Notes under the pieces: generated by a model
Seen by the model: the letters and a program-made list of their open reading frames with translations, nothing else
Database searches by the model: none
What the model was told of the DNA's origin: nothing
In this document: piece by piece, positions 9,032 through 17,648 of the stretch
Layout: every line of letters begins with the position of its first letter
Numbering within the stretch: position 1 is the stretch's first letter
Translations under genes and position numbers: made by a program
Source: Mannheimia granulomatis
Lineage (GTDB): Bacteria; Pseudomonadota; Gammaproteobacteria; Enterobacterales; Pasteurellaceae
DNA length: 64,000 nt
NCBI RefSeq assembly: GCF_013377255.1
Contig: NZ_CP016614.1
Location: 79,501-143,500 of the forward strand
Direction of reading: 5' to 3'

Positions 9032-10735
9032 TTGGTTGCATTCGGTAAACCCATTAAAGGCTTTATCAACTCAACAAAAATGAAACAAAAAGTGATTGAG
9101 CTTTCCTATTCTGCATGGAATAACTTTATGAACCGCCAAAAGCCACTAACACATCACTGGCTCGGTTCAGCCAAAGCGAATCTATTTAAAACCACTATTG
9201 TTGACGCTCAAGGTACAAAACTGAATAACGCTCAATTTATTACCGCAGTTTTACTCTTTGTGAAATCATTAGAGAAACAGCTGAAAAATGAAAAACATAT
9301 TGGAGTGTTGCTTCCAAGTTCAGCAGCAGGCTCAATAGTCAATATGGCATTAATGGTTTTGGGAAAAGTCCCTGTTAATCTAAATTACACGCTAAGCCAA
9401 GAAGTGATGGAAAAAGCGCTAGCTAAAGCAAATATAAAAACCATAATTAGCTCTGACAAATTCATCCAAAAATTGGCAGAAAAGGGGTTTGATTTTTCAA
9501 CCTTGTTAGCAGATAAATTACTTTATGCCGAAAATATTGCCAAGCATACCACCAAGTTTGCAAAAAGCCGTATATTTTTGACCGCTTGTATCACCCCTCA
9601 ATGGTGGATAAAAGCCCGTTATTTCAAATCGGTTGAACTAAACGATACGGCAACAATTCTATTTAGTAGCGGCAGTGAAGGTGCTCCAAAAGGCATTGAA
9701 TTAAGTCATAAAAATTTACTCACTAACATCAAACAGGTAAGTGAATTACTCAACTTTCAAAAAGAGGATGTCATCTTAAATTCATTGCCTATTTTTCACT
9801 CTTTCGGCTTAACGGTAACGACATTATTACCACTCTGTGAGGGAATAAAAATGGTCAGTATTGCAGACCCAACAGATGGTGCGACTATCGGTAAATTAAG
9901 TGCTAAGCACAGAGTATCTATTTTATTTGGCACATCCACTTTCTTCCGCTTATATGTACGCAATAAAAAACTTCACCCATTAATGTTCCAAAATGTGCGA
10001 ATGGTGATAGCCGGTGCGGAAAAATTGAAAACAGACGTAAAAGAATCATTCAAAATGAAATTTGGTCTGGATATATTAGAAGGTTACGGCACAACTGAAA
10101 CCGCTCCTGTTTCAAGTGTGAATATGCCGAATATACTCGATCCTGACACGCTCAAAGAGTTTACCTTTAGTAAAGTAGGCTCAGTCGGAATGCCGCTACC
10201 CGGCACTATTATCAAAATAGTCGATCCTGAAACATTAGAAGAGCTTGCAGCAGGCGAAGATGGATTAATTCTTATCGGAGGCGGACAAGTCATGAAAGGC
10301 TATCTTAATGATGATGAAAAAACAGCTGAGGTAATAGCAGAAATTGATGGAGAAAGATACTACAAAACAGGCGATAAAGGTCATATTGATGAACAAGGGT
10401 TTATCACAATTGTCGATAGATATTCCCGTTTCGCTAAAATTGGCGGGGAAATGATTAGCCTTGGCTCGGTAGAAGAAAAACTGACTCCACTTTTCAACGA
10501 TGAAACAACTTTGGTTACTACAACAATTAGCGATGATAAAAAAGGCGAACGCGTTGTTTTATTGATAAAAACGGAATTAGAGTTAGAGGAAATCAAAGAA
10601 AAGATTAAATTTTCAGGCTTACCGCCAATTATGCAACCAAGCGAAATATTTATCGTTAAAGAAATCCCGTTACTTGGATCAGGTAAAGTGGATTTTAAAG
10701 GGGCGAAAATATTGGCTCAGCAGTTATCTATATAA
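9032..10735 (+). CDS. aas: Acyl-ACP synthetase domain, 3' part of interrupted aas fusion gene
   Basis: AMP-binding (ANL superfamily) domain that activates fatty acids for transfer to ACP. Visible motifs are the P-loop FSSGSEGAPKGIELSHKN, YGTTETAPVSS, YKTGDKGHID and a C-terminal lysine in LLGSGKVDF. It is in the same frame as the 5' part, separated only by TGA 8981-8983; open reading resumes at 8984. A TTG at 9032 could serve as a restart, but no well-spaced Shine-Dalgarno site supports it (GGGA at 9017 is 12 bases away). Most probably it is the untranslated or poorly translated tail of a pseudogene, unless the stop is suppressed. Confidence 0.8.
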   Translation: MVAFGKPIKGFINSTKMKQKVIELSYSAWNNFMNRQKPLTHHWLGSAKANLFKTTIVDAQGTKLNNAQFITAVLLFVKSLEKQLKNEKHIGVLLPSSAAGSIVNMALMVLGKVPVNLNYTLSQEVMEKALAKANIKTIISSDKFIQKLAEKGFDFSTLLADKLLYAENIAKHTTKFAKSRIFLTACITPQWWIKARYFKSVELNDTATILFSSGSEGAPKGIELSHKNLLTNIKQVSELLNFQKEDVILNSLPIFHSFGLTVTTLLPLCEGIKMVSIADPTDGATIGKLSAKHRVSILFGTSTFFRLYVRNKKLHPLMFQNVRMVIAGAEKLKTDVKESFKMKFGLDILEGYGTTETAPVSSVNMPNILDPDTLKEFTFSKVGSVGMPLPGTIIKIVDPETLEELAAGEDGLILIGGGQVMKGYLNDDEKTAEVIAEIDGERYYKTGDKGHIDEQGFITIVDRYSRFAKIGGEMISLGSVEEKLTPLFNDETTLVTTTISDDKKGERVVLLIKTELELEEIKEKIKFSGLPPIMQPSEIFIVKEIPLLGSGKVDFKGAKILAQQLSI

Positions 10736-10758
10736 TTTTTAATAGATAGCCCTAATAT

Positions 10759-10816
10759 ACAAGCGGTCATTTTCTGTGAAAAATTTGCAAAATTTTCAGG
10801 AAAAATGACCGCTTGC
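10759..10816. repeat. Inverted uptake-signal pair
   Basis: ACAAGCGGTCATTTT and its near-complement AAAAATGACCGCTTG flank a second A/T-rich inverted segment. This pair of uptake-signal cores can fold into a long hairpin at the 3' end of the aas-type gene. Confidence 0.8.
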
Positions 10817-10826
10817 TATAATAAAA

Positions 10827-10849
10827 AAGTCGCAACATTGTCGCGACTT
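10827..10849 (-). terminator. Terminator for yagU
   Basis: On the minus strand AAGTCGC...GCGACTT is followed by a run of T bases (complement of 10823-10828). Confidence 0.7.
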
Positions 10850-10876
10850 CCTAGTAAATAAAATAACTTTTATCAA

Positions 10877-11524
10877 TTAACGATATGGTTGATCTAAAGG
10901 CACTTCTGCATCAGGTTCATGAGTAATACGGTTACGTAAATCGCGGCGAATAACCTCAATTGTCCAGAACCAGAAAATATGACCGACTAATTCAGAAATA
11001 TGCTCATATAACGGCCATTCAGCCACAGGTGGAGTTAATCCCAATGCCGGGAATGTAATATAGTGAACAAAAATATTAGCGATAAGACCCGCACCAATAC
11101 CTTGCCAGAACTTAATTTTAGGGAATATTTCCGCAACAATACAATATCCGATCGCAAAAACTAATGAGAAAATCATGTGAGTAACACCAATCCAGTTGAA
11201 TGCATGATCAGCAAATGTAAATGCAGCTTCTGTTGGGTCAATGCCAATATAATCACGTAAAAATACGTGTGGCGGATTTAAAAAGGCACGCGAACATTCT
11301 TGTAATGCAATTGTTTTCGCCGCCACTTGATCTGCTGCTGCATTCATTGCATCTAAAACAGGTTGTGGACAAGCTGCTGTAAATAAATCAAGTGGGCTAC
11401 GTGGAGGAAACGGATGTTCTGCTCCCCATTTTACGAATGCAGAAATAGTACCAGCAATAATACCGATAAAGGCAGCTAAACCATAACGACGGCGATTTGG
11501 ATTAGTTTGTTGAAAAATACTCAT
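10877..11524 (-). CDS. yagU: YagU family inner-membrane protein (DUF1440)
   Basis: Inner-membrane protein of 215 residues closely resembling E. coli YagU, a protein linked to acid resistance there but of unknown mechanism. Shared blocks are NPNRRRYGLAAFIGIIAG near the N-terminus, FAIGYCIVAEIFPKIKFWQG in the middle, and IEVIRRDLRNRITHEPDAE at the C-terminus. It has about four hydrophobic helices. Residues 55-85 differ from E. coli and are longer. It is a single-gene unit with its own terminator. Confidence 0.9.
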   Translation of the reverse strand: MSIFQQTNPNRRRYGLAAFIGIIAGTISAFVKWGAEHPFPPRSPLDLFTAACPQPVLDAMNAAADQVAAKTIALQECSRAFLNPPHVFLRDYIGIDPTEAAFTFADHAFNWIGVTHMIFSLVFAIGYCIVAEIFPKIKFWQGIGAGLIANIFVHYITFPALGLTPPVAEWPLYEHISELVGHIFWFWTIEVIRRDLRNRITHEPDAEVPLDQPYR

Positions 11525-11740
11525 AATAAAATCCTAATTTGAGTGAATAATAGTGTTGTGTTAATACGCCATTTTTGAAATGACATTTCAAAAGGCAAAT
11601 ACTATTTTGAAGACAATTAATTTAAATTGCAAATTAAATAATTAAAAAGAGTTAACTTCAAAGAAATAGATAACATTTTATTTATATTTAATCTTTTTAC
11701 TTTTTATTTATTTAACAAATAAACATTTTTACAACAAAAA

Positions 11741-11772
11741 AACACCTTGAAAGTTAATTATATCAAGGTGTT
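11741..11772 (-). terminator. Terminator for rsmG
   Basis: AACACCTTGA and TCAAGGTGTT form a 10-bp stem; on the minus strand the stem is followed by a T run (complement of the A run before 11741). Confidence 0.8.
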
Positions 11773-11811
11773 TGACTATTCTATTAAGGTTTAATATATA
11801 AGCTATAAATA

Positions 11812-12423
11812 CTATTTTTGAAGTACGACTAAATGTCTTTCTCCAATTAATTCAGGGACTTCAAGTTGAATTACATTCACCAACTTTACCGGTTTTTTAA
11901 CTGACTGAACCTCTAGCTCATCATAAATGCCTTTTAACGCATAAAACTTGCCGTTTTCACTCGGTAAGTGGTAACACCAATTCACCATATCGTCAAGAGA
12001 GGCAAAAGCTCGACTAAGTACACCATCGAATCGTTGTTCGTCATATTCTTCCACACGGCTAAGTATAGGGGTAACATTTCGAATCTCTAACTCACGCAGA
12101 GCATTTTTAATAAATGTGATACGCTTACCTAAGCTATCTAATAAGACGAATTGCTTATCCGGATTAATTATCGCAAGCGGAATACCTGGTAAGCCCGGGC
12201 CGGTACCGACATCAATAAACTTATCACCTTGTAAATGTTGGCTTACTACCAAACTATCTAAAATGTGTTTTACCAGCATTTCATCCGGGTTGCGAACAGA
12301 AGTCAGATTATAAGCCTTATTCCATTTATCCAGTAACTGCACAAAGCCGACTAACTGTGCTTTTTGTTGATCGGGTAACTGAATATTCGCTTGGGCTAAC
12401 AAGCGGTCTAATTTAGCTAACAT
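11812..12423 (-). CDS. rsmG: 16S rRNA m7G527 methyltransferase RsmG (GidB)
   Basis: S-adenosylmethionine-dependent enzyme that makes N7-methyl-G527 in 16S rRNA; its loss gives low-level streptomycin resistance in other species. The 203 residues match the family. The SAM motif FIDVGTGPGLPGIPLAI is clear, as is LTSVRNPDEMLVKHILDSL. In E. coli rsmG lies directly between mnmG and atpI. Here a Fic gene separates it from mnmG, and yagU, the aas-type gene and a regulator separate it from atpI. Confidence 0.96.
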   Translation of the reverse strand: MLAKLDRLLAQANIQLPDQQKAQLVGFVQLLDKWNKAYNLTSVRNPDEMLVKHILDSLVVSQHLQGDKFIDVGTGPGLPGIPLAIINPDKQFVLLDSLGKRITFIKNALRELEIRNVTPILSRVEEYDEQRFDGVLSRAFASLDDMVNWCYHLPSENGKFYALKGIYDELEVQSVKKPVKLVNVIQLEVPELIGERHLVVLQK

Positions 12424-12548
12424 TTTACAAATTCCTTCTTTATTTGTGATAGAAAATCCCCAAGATAGTTTGTAAATTTTACCGAAAAAACGACCGCTTG
12501 TCCGCTGTTACATTTCTTTCACTTTCCCCTATATCTAGTATTCTGCGA

Positions 12549-13697
12549 TTAATCTAACCCTCCGATAAAACCATTTTCCCTTAGGGCATCTATCATTCCT
12601 CGAATCAAATAAGATTGAGAAAAATTTGGAATATAGATTCTTGCCCTTTCTTCCAGTGGCAAAATAAATCCTCTCTCAACCATCTTTTTTATCTGATAAG
12701 TACGTTGATTAGCCGTCAAGTGTGGAAAAATTATGCCTATATCTCCTGCCTTAAATTCACTATTCACAACTGAAAAACGCAAAATTTTCGCTTCATCCTC
12801 ATTAATAAATTGTCTTTTTTGAGAATATTGGATCGCTGGTAGCAAGATTCTTTCATTTAAGAATTTTTGGCTGGTTAACTTATCGACTTTCTGCAACTCC
12901 CTTGAGATGCCCGACAGAACATAGGTACACCATTTTTCTAAATCTTCAGGCGTACCGTTATCTGCAACAGATAACATCTCATAATAGCGATTTCTGTCGC
13001 TACAAAAGACAGCTGTCGGATTCAATACCCGCCCTCCGGCCTGCACATTAAAACCATATTTAACCAATAAAGCATAAGTCAACAAGCGTACTGTGCGGCC
13101 ATTGCCATTACCAAACGGATGAATCCAACCGAAACGATGATGTGCCAAGGCTATTTTCATTAAATCATATTTTGGCTTGTCATTATTATTGATAAATTCG
13201 ACTAACTCCTGCATATAATTAGGCACTTGAAGAAAATCAGGCGGTATATGGTTGGATTGTGCAATAGCAACTTTATGTTTACGATACTCTCCCGGGGTTT
13301 TATCTCCTTCCCTTGTCAAGCTCATTACGGTTAACGCGTGTAATTCACGAATAAAATACTCACTGATAGGCTCTCCAGCTTGTAAATGTTCATCAATGAA
13401 TCGCATTGCGTTTTCAATATTACGAATCTCTTCTAATTGCTCAGAAGGACTTGATTGATTATCCAAATGGTTTTCCACATAGTCTGCTAATGTAGTGTGA
13501 TTCCCTTCAATCCTAGCAGACCCCAAACTTTCCAGCATATGGAAAATGCTTTTTAGCTGCATAAAAATGACAGGATGCACATCACCAATTAAACGAAGTG
13601 TGCGTAATTTCTCTAATTCAGTGAGTACATCAATCAAATCTGAGTCAAAACGAGGATTTAGTAATTGTAATGGAAAATCTTGAAATGTTGGCTTCAT
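12549..13697 (-). CDS. Fic family protein (AMP transferase)
   Basis: Predicted adenylyltransferase that moves AMP from ATP to hydroxyl groups of target proteins. The catalytic motif HPFGNGNGR is at residues 193-201, followed by Arg204, so the active site looks intact. An N-terminal inhibitory helix SARIEGN (residues 60-66, S/TxxxEG/N type) marks it as self-inhibited class II Fic. The C-terminal part (about 280-382) resembles a winged helix (LTANQRTYQIKKMVERGFI). No antitoxin gene adjoins it. The flanks are AT-rich and it is inserted between rsmG and mnmG. Targets are unknown. Confidence 0.9.
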   Translation of the reverse strand: MKPTFQDFPLQLLNPRFDSDLIDVLTELEKLRTLRLIGDVHPVIFMQLKSIFHMLESLGSARIEGNHTTLADYVENHLDNQSSPSEQLEEIRNIENAMRFIDEHLQAGEPISEYFIRELHALTVMSLTREGDKTPGEYRKHKVAIAQSNHIPPDFLQVPNYMQELVEFINNNDKPKYDLMKIALAHHRFGWIHPFGNGNGRTVRLLTYALLVKYGFNVQAGGRVLNPTAVFCSDRNRYYEMLSVADNGTPEDLEKWCTYVLSGISRELQKVDKLTSQKFLNERILLPAIQYSQKRQFINEDEAKILRFSVVNSEFKAGDIGIIFPHLTANQRTYQIKKMVERGFILPLEERARIYIPNFSQSYLIRGMIDALRENGFIGGLD

Positions 13698-13852
13698 TAT
13701 CTTGAATATCTCCGTTTACAGCATTGTGAATCATAAAATAAAAACGATATAAATCAAATAGATAGATAAATAATCAGATTTAAAAAGATTCCGACTATAT
13801 AGAAAATTATCTTGAATTATATTTTAGTATTATCTTTAAAACAATGATAAAA

Positions 13853-13882
13853 AAACCTTTCACTTTAAAAAGTGAAAGGTTT
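13853..13882 (-). terminator. Terminator for mnmG
   Basis: AACCTTTCACTTT pairs with AAAGTGAAAGGTT; the A run before it reads as a T tail on the minus strand. Confidence 0.85.
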
Positions 13883-13892
13883 AACAGACCTT

Positions 13893-15785
13893 CTACAGCT
13901 CGCCTCTCTTCAACATTCCCTGCTTTTTCAAATTCACAAGTAAAATTGAAATCGCAGCCGGGGTAATACCTGAAATGCGGCTTGCTTGTCCGATTGAAAC
14001 TGGGCGATGTTGCATTAATTTTGCTCGGACCTCATTAGATAAGCTATCTACTTTGTCGTAATCAAACTCCGGTGGAATTTGCGTATTTTCGTGGCGGCGG
14101 TGGCGTTCAATTTCGTTATATTGATGCTCAATGTAACCTTGATATTTAATCGCAATTTCCACTTGCTCTGCCGCTTGTTTATCTTCTAACGCCGGAGCAA
14201 AGAGTGGCACTTGGGTGAGTTTTTCATAGCTCATTTCCGGACGGCGTAATAAATCCTCACCGCTGGCTTCACGGGTGAGTGGAGAACTAACTAACGCATT
14301 AACGGCAGCTAAATGCTCTGATTGTGGATGAATCCAAATCTGTTTTAAACGCTCGCGCTCTTTTTCAATATTTTCCATCTTTTGATTAAAACGAACCCAA
14401 CGAGCTTCATCAATTAATCCAAGCTTGTGAGCAATCGGCGTTAAGCGGATATCTGCATTGTCTTCACGCAGTAATAAACGGTATTCCGCACGAGAAGTAA
14501 ATACACGATAAGGCTCTTTAGTGCCAAGTGTGCAAAGATCATCTACCAATACGCCTGTATAAGCTAAATCACGGGTTGGGAACCAAGCCTCTTTGCCTTG
14601 CACTTGTAATGCCGCGTTAATCCCGGCTAACAAACCTTGAGCTGCCGCTTCTTCATAGCCGGTTGTTCCATTAATTTGCCCGGCAAAGAACAAGCCGTCA
14701 ATTGCTTTGGTTTCAAGTGTTGGTTTTAAATCACGTGGGTCAAAATAGTCATATTCAATAGCATAGCCCGGCTTGATAATGCGGGTGTTTTCTAACCCTT
14801 TCATTGAATTTACAATCCCCATTTGTACATCAAACGGCAAGCTGGTTGAAATACCGTTAGGATAAACTTCGATGGTATTTAAGCCTTCCGGTTCAAGATA
14901 AATTTGGTGACTATTGCGATCGGCAAAACGCATTACTTTATCTTCAATAGACGGGCAATAACGTGGGCCAATCCCCTCAATAATTCCGGTATACATCGGA
15001 CTACGATCTAAATTTGAACGAATCACATCATGTGTTTGCTCATTAGTATGCGTAATGTAGCAAGGAATTTGACGAGGATGATTTTCAACCGATCCCATAA
15101 AAGACATTACGGGTAATACATCATCGCCGTGTTGTTTTGCTAATACATCAAAATTAATGGTACGAGCGTCTAATCGTGGCGGTGTACCTGTTTTTAAGCG
15201 ATCAACACGCAAATTAAGATCACGCAAACGATCCGCCAACATAGTCGCTGCCGGATCACCTGCTCGACCACCGGCATAGTTATCTAAACCAATATGGATC
15301 TTACCCGCCAAAAAAGTGCCTGCTGTTAGTACTACCGAGCGAGATTTAAAAACTAATCCCATTTTAGTTACAGCACCCACAGCACGATTATTTTCAACTA
15401 AAATATCGACCACTTCTTGTTGGAAAATATCTAAATTTTCTTGGTTTTCTAACGCTGTACGCACTGCATTGCGGTAAAGCACACGGTCGGCTTGCGCACG
15501 GGTAGCTCGCACAGCCGGGCCTTTAGAACTGTTTAATGTGCGAAATTGGATCCCTGCAAAGTCGGTAGCAATCGCCATTAAACCACCCATTGCGTCAATC
15601 TCTTTCACTAAATGCCCTTTGCCGATACCACCAATAGCAGGATTACACGACATTTGACCTAGAGTATCAACATTATGTGTTAAAAGTAAGGTTTTTAACC
15701 CCATTCTAGCCGGCGCAAGTGCTGCTTCAGTACCCGCGTGTCCGCCACCTACGACAATAACATCGTAAATCTGGTTATAAATCAT
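13893..15785 (-). CDS. mnmG: tRNA uridine-5-carboxymethylaminomethyl modification enzyme MnmG (GidA)
   Basis: FAD-dependent partner of MnmE that installs the cmnm5 group on wobble uridine 34 of several tRNAs. It has 630 residues, the usual length. The FAD-binding motif VVGGGHAGTEAALA begins about residue 11, and the family signatures CNPAIGGIGKGHLVKEIDAM and GQINGTTGYEEAAAQGL are complete. It is transcribed away from the oriC candidate at 15840-16200, the classic gidA position. Confidence 0.98.
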   Translation of the reverse strand: MIYNQIYDVIVVGGGHAGTEAALAPARMGLKTLLLTHNVDTLGQMSCNPAIGGIGKGHLVKEIDAMGGLMAIATDFAGIQFRTLNSSKGPAVRATRAQADRVLYRNAVRTALENQENLDIFQQEVVDILVENNRAVGAVTKMGLVFKSRSVVLTAGTFLAGKIHIGLDNYAGGRAGDPAATMLADRLRDLNLRVDRLKTGTPPRLDARTINFDVLAKQHGDDVLPVMSFMGSVENHPRQIPCYITHTNEQTHDVIRSNLDRSPMYTGIIEGIGPRYCPSIEDKVMRFADRNSHQIYLEPEGLNTIEVYPNGISTSLPFDVQMGIVNSMKGLENTRIIKPGYAIEYDYFDPRDLKPTLETKAIDGLFFAGQINGTTGYEEAAAQGLLAGINAALQVQGKEAWFPTRDLAYTGVLVDDLCTLGTKEPYRVFTSRAEYRLLLREDNADIRLTPIAHKLGLIDEARWVRFNQKMENIEKERERLKQIWIHPQSEHLAAVNALVSSPLTREASGEDLLRRPEMSYEKLTQVPLFAPALEDKQAAEQVEIAIKYQGYIEHQYNEIERHRRHENTQIPPEFDYDKVDSLSNEVRAKLMQHRPVSIGQASRISGITPAAISILLVNLKKQGMLKRGEL

Positions 15786-15839
15786 ATATAGCCTATTTAT
15801 CTGAATCTAATTTCTAAAAATAATCGGCTATTTTACCTT

Positions 15840-16200
15840 AAAAAAGGAGGAGCTGGGAAATAGATTTTAAAGAGGAAAAGATCAAACTTAAGTGAACTAA
15901 ATATAAAAGAGATCTATATAAAGATCTTTATTGCTATTCTTATTAGATCCTCTTATTTTTGTGTATAAAGGATCTTCCTTTTACAAAACAATAAGTTAGA
16001 TCTCTTTTTATAGGTGTATAGCGCAATTAATTTAGAGATCTAACTTGTGGATAAAAAGTTAAGTTATCCACAGAGTATATTTTTTGTTAAGTTTTTATAG
16101 AATAAATACCAAATAATTCAGACTTTTCCCATAACTTATCCACATGAGGTGTGTCACGCTTTTTAAGGGAAATTTATTTTTTTCGGTTTCTAGAGTAAAA
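15840..16200. other. oriC: Chromosomal replication origin candidate (oriC)
   Basis: Gene-free stretch next to mnmG. Four sites match the DnaA-box consensus TTATNCACA: 15960-15968 (minus), 16046-16054 (minus), 16064-16072 (plus) and 16136-16144 (plus). The middle two form an inverted pair 9 bases apart. Seven GATC sites fall within 15880-16040. Five AT-rich 13-mers start with GATC at 15911, 15923, 15946, 15971 and 15999 (for example GATCTTTATTGCT and GATCTCTTTTTAT), resembling the E. coli duplex-unwinding 13-mers. The layout, unwinding element beside DnaA boxes, follows E. coli. Boundaries are approximate. Confidence 0.88.
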
Positions 16201-16235
16201 TTTCGCTTAAATTGTTATTTAGTCAATGTGCAAAA

Positions 16236-16709
16236 ATGTTAGAAAAAACCACCGCTTGTCCTTGCCAATCAGGTAAAAATTACTCAGAGTGTTGCCAACC
16301 TTTTCATTTGAAAAAGCTCTTTCCGGAAAGTGCCGAGCAACTTATGCGTTCACGTTATAGTGCTTATACGTTAGTGAATATTCCTTATATTGTAGAAACG
16401 ACGGTCCCTAGCCAGCAGGCTTTGCTTGATCAAGCTGCTATGAAAGAGTGGGGAGAGACGACTTGTTGGATGGGATTAGAAATTGTGAATCATCTACCTT
16501 ATATTTCTAAAATTCACAGTAAAGTTGAGTTTAAAGCGTTTTTTGCAACGCAGGAAGGTAAACAAGAGCATCACGAAAACTCGTTGTTTGTCCAAATTAA
16601 TGATAGATGGTTTTTTGTTGATCCAACCGTTCCTTTACCTTCAAAAAAGCAAAATTGCTTATGTGGTTCAGATAAAAAATTTAAACATTGTTGTGGTTAT
16701 TATCTTTAA
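16236..16709 (+). CDS. YchJ-like SEC-C zinc-motif protein (UPF0225)
   Basis: Protein of 157 residues with a SEC-C zinc-binding motif at each end: CPCQSGKNYSECC near residue 8 and CLCGSDKKFKHCC at the C-terminus, enclosing an NTF2-like domain (LMRSRYSAYTLVNIPYIVETT). This is the YchJ/UPF0225 arrangement; the function is unknown. I start at the ATG at 16236 and not at an upstream TTG (16212), because the conserved motif then begins near the N-terminus. An uptake-signal core (ACCGCTTGT) encodes part of the first cysteine motif. Confidence 0.85.
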   Translation: MLEKTTACPCQSGKNYSECCQPFHLKKLFPESAEQLMRSRYSAYTLVNIPYIVETTVPSQQALLDQAAMKEWGETTCWMGLEIVNHLPYISKIHSKVEFKAFFATQEGKQEHHENSLFVQINDRWFFVDPTVPLPSKKQNCLCGSDKKFKHCCGYYL

Positions 16710-16782
16710 TTTATATGGAACTCTTTTTTGATTGGCTTGACTAAATAAAGGAATTTAATCACTTACCAAGAGGGACAAAAAA

Positions 16783-17412
16783 ATGGATTTCAGCAAGATT
16801 TTAAACCAAGTGTTAGATACAGCAAAAGATGCTGCAACAAATGGCTTAATTAAAGGTAATACTAAAAACGATCAAATCGCTAAAATTGGCGGAGGAGCCG
16901 CAGCTCTTGGATTAATTTCAATGCTTTTTGGTCGTAATGGCGGATCAAGTTTAGCTAAATTAGGCTCTCTAGCAGCACTTGGTAGCCTTGCTTACCAAGC
17001 CTATCAAAAATACCAAGCTCAAAATGCATCAGCATCTGAGTTAAGTCAAAACAGTTTTGAAAATGTTGATGCTAATGCGGCAAGTAAAGTTATTTTACAA
17101 GCGATGATTGCAGCAGCAGCGGCCGATGGTGCTATTACGGAAGATGAAAAGGCTACGATTATTTCACAAGTATCACAAGATGCTGAAATATTGGAGTGGA
17201 TTAGCCAAGAGATGAATAATCCGGCTAGTGTGGAAGAAATTGCCCGCCAAGTTGGAAATAATCAAGCTTTAGCCACTCAAGTTTACTTGGCAGCTCGTGC
17301 GGTATGTACAAACTTAGAACGTAAAGAAATTGTATTTTTAGCTAATTTAGCAAATGCATTAGGTTTACCGGATGCTTTAGTTGAACAATTAGAGAAAGAT
17401 GCCGGTTTCTAA
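16783..17412 (+). CDS. DUF533 family protein (YebE-like), TerB-like fold
   Basis: 209 residues resembling E. coli YebE. A Gly/Ala-rich, weakly hydrophobic N-terminal half (IAKIGGGAAALGLISMLFG) is followed by a TerB-like acidic helical domain (about 95-209), with AMIAAAAADGAITEDEKATI and LAARAVCTNLERKEIVFLANLA. Members are often linked to envelope stress, but the role is unknown. AGAGGGAC precedes the ATG as ribosome site. Confidence 0.82.
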   Translation: MDFSKILNQVLDTAKDAATNGLIKGNTKNDQIAKIGGGAAALGLISMLFGRNGGSSLAKLGSLAALGSLAYQAYQKYQAQNASASELSQNSFENVDANAASKVILQAMIAAAAADGAITEDEKATIISQVSQDAEILEWISQEMNNPASVEEIARQVGNNQALATQVYLAARAVCTNLERKEIVFLANLANALGLPDALVEQLEKDAGF

Positions 17413-17430
17413 TCTAGAACTATTTTAGAT

Positions 17431-17488
17431 GCAAGCGGTTATATTTTGAGAGTTTTTTGCAAAAAACTTGTGAAATATGACCGCTTGT
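17431..17488. repeat. Inverted uptake-signal pair after DUF533 gene
   Basis: GCAAGCGGT and ACCGCTTGT flank an inner A/T inverted segment (AGTTTTTTGCAAAAAACTT), followed by TTCTTTTTA. It probably doubles as a transcription terminator. Confidence 0.75.
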
Positions 17489-17648
17489 TCTTTTTATATA
17501 AAAACGAAATAAAATATTACTTTCTAGCAACCGTTTGCCCGTTTTTTATTTGATAACTAGATCACAAAAAAGTAAATAAAGCCTTTTAAATAAAGGCTCT
17601 TTGGGCTAATCTAGAAGGGATATATTTAATTACATTAGGAGTAAAAAG

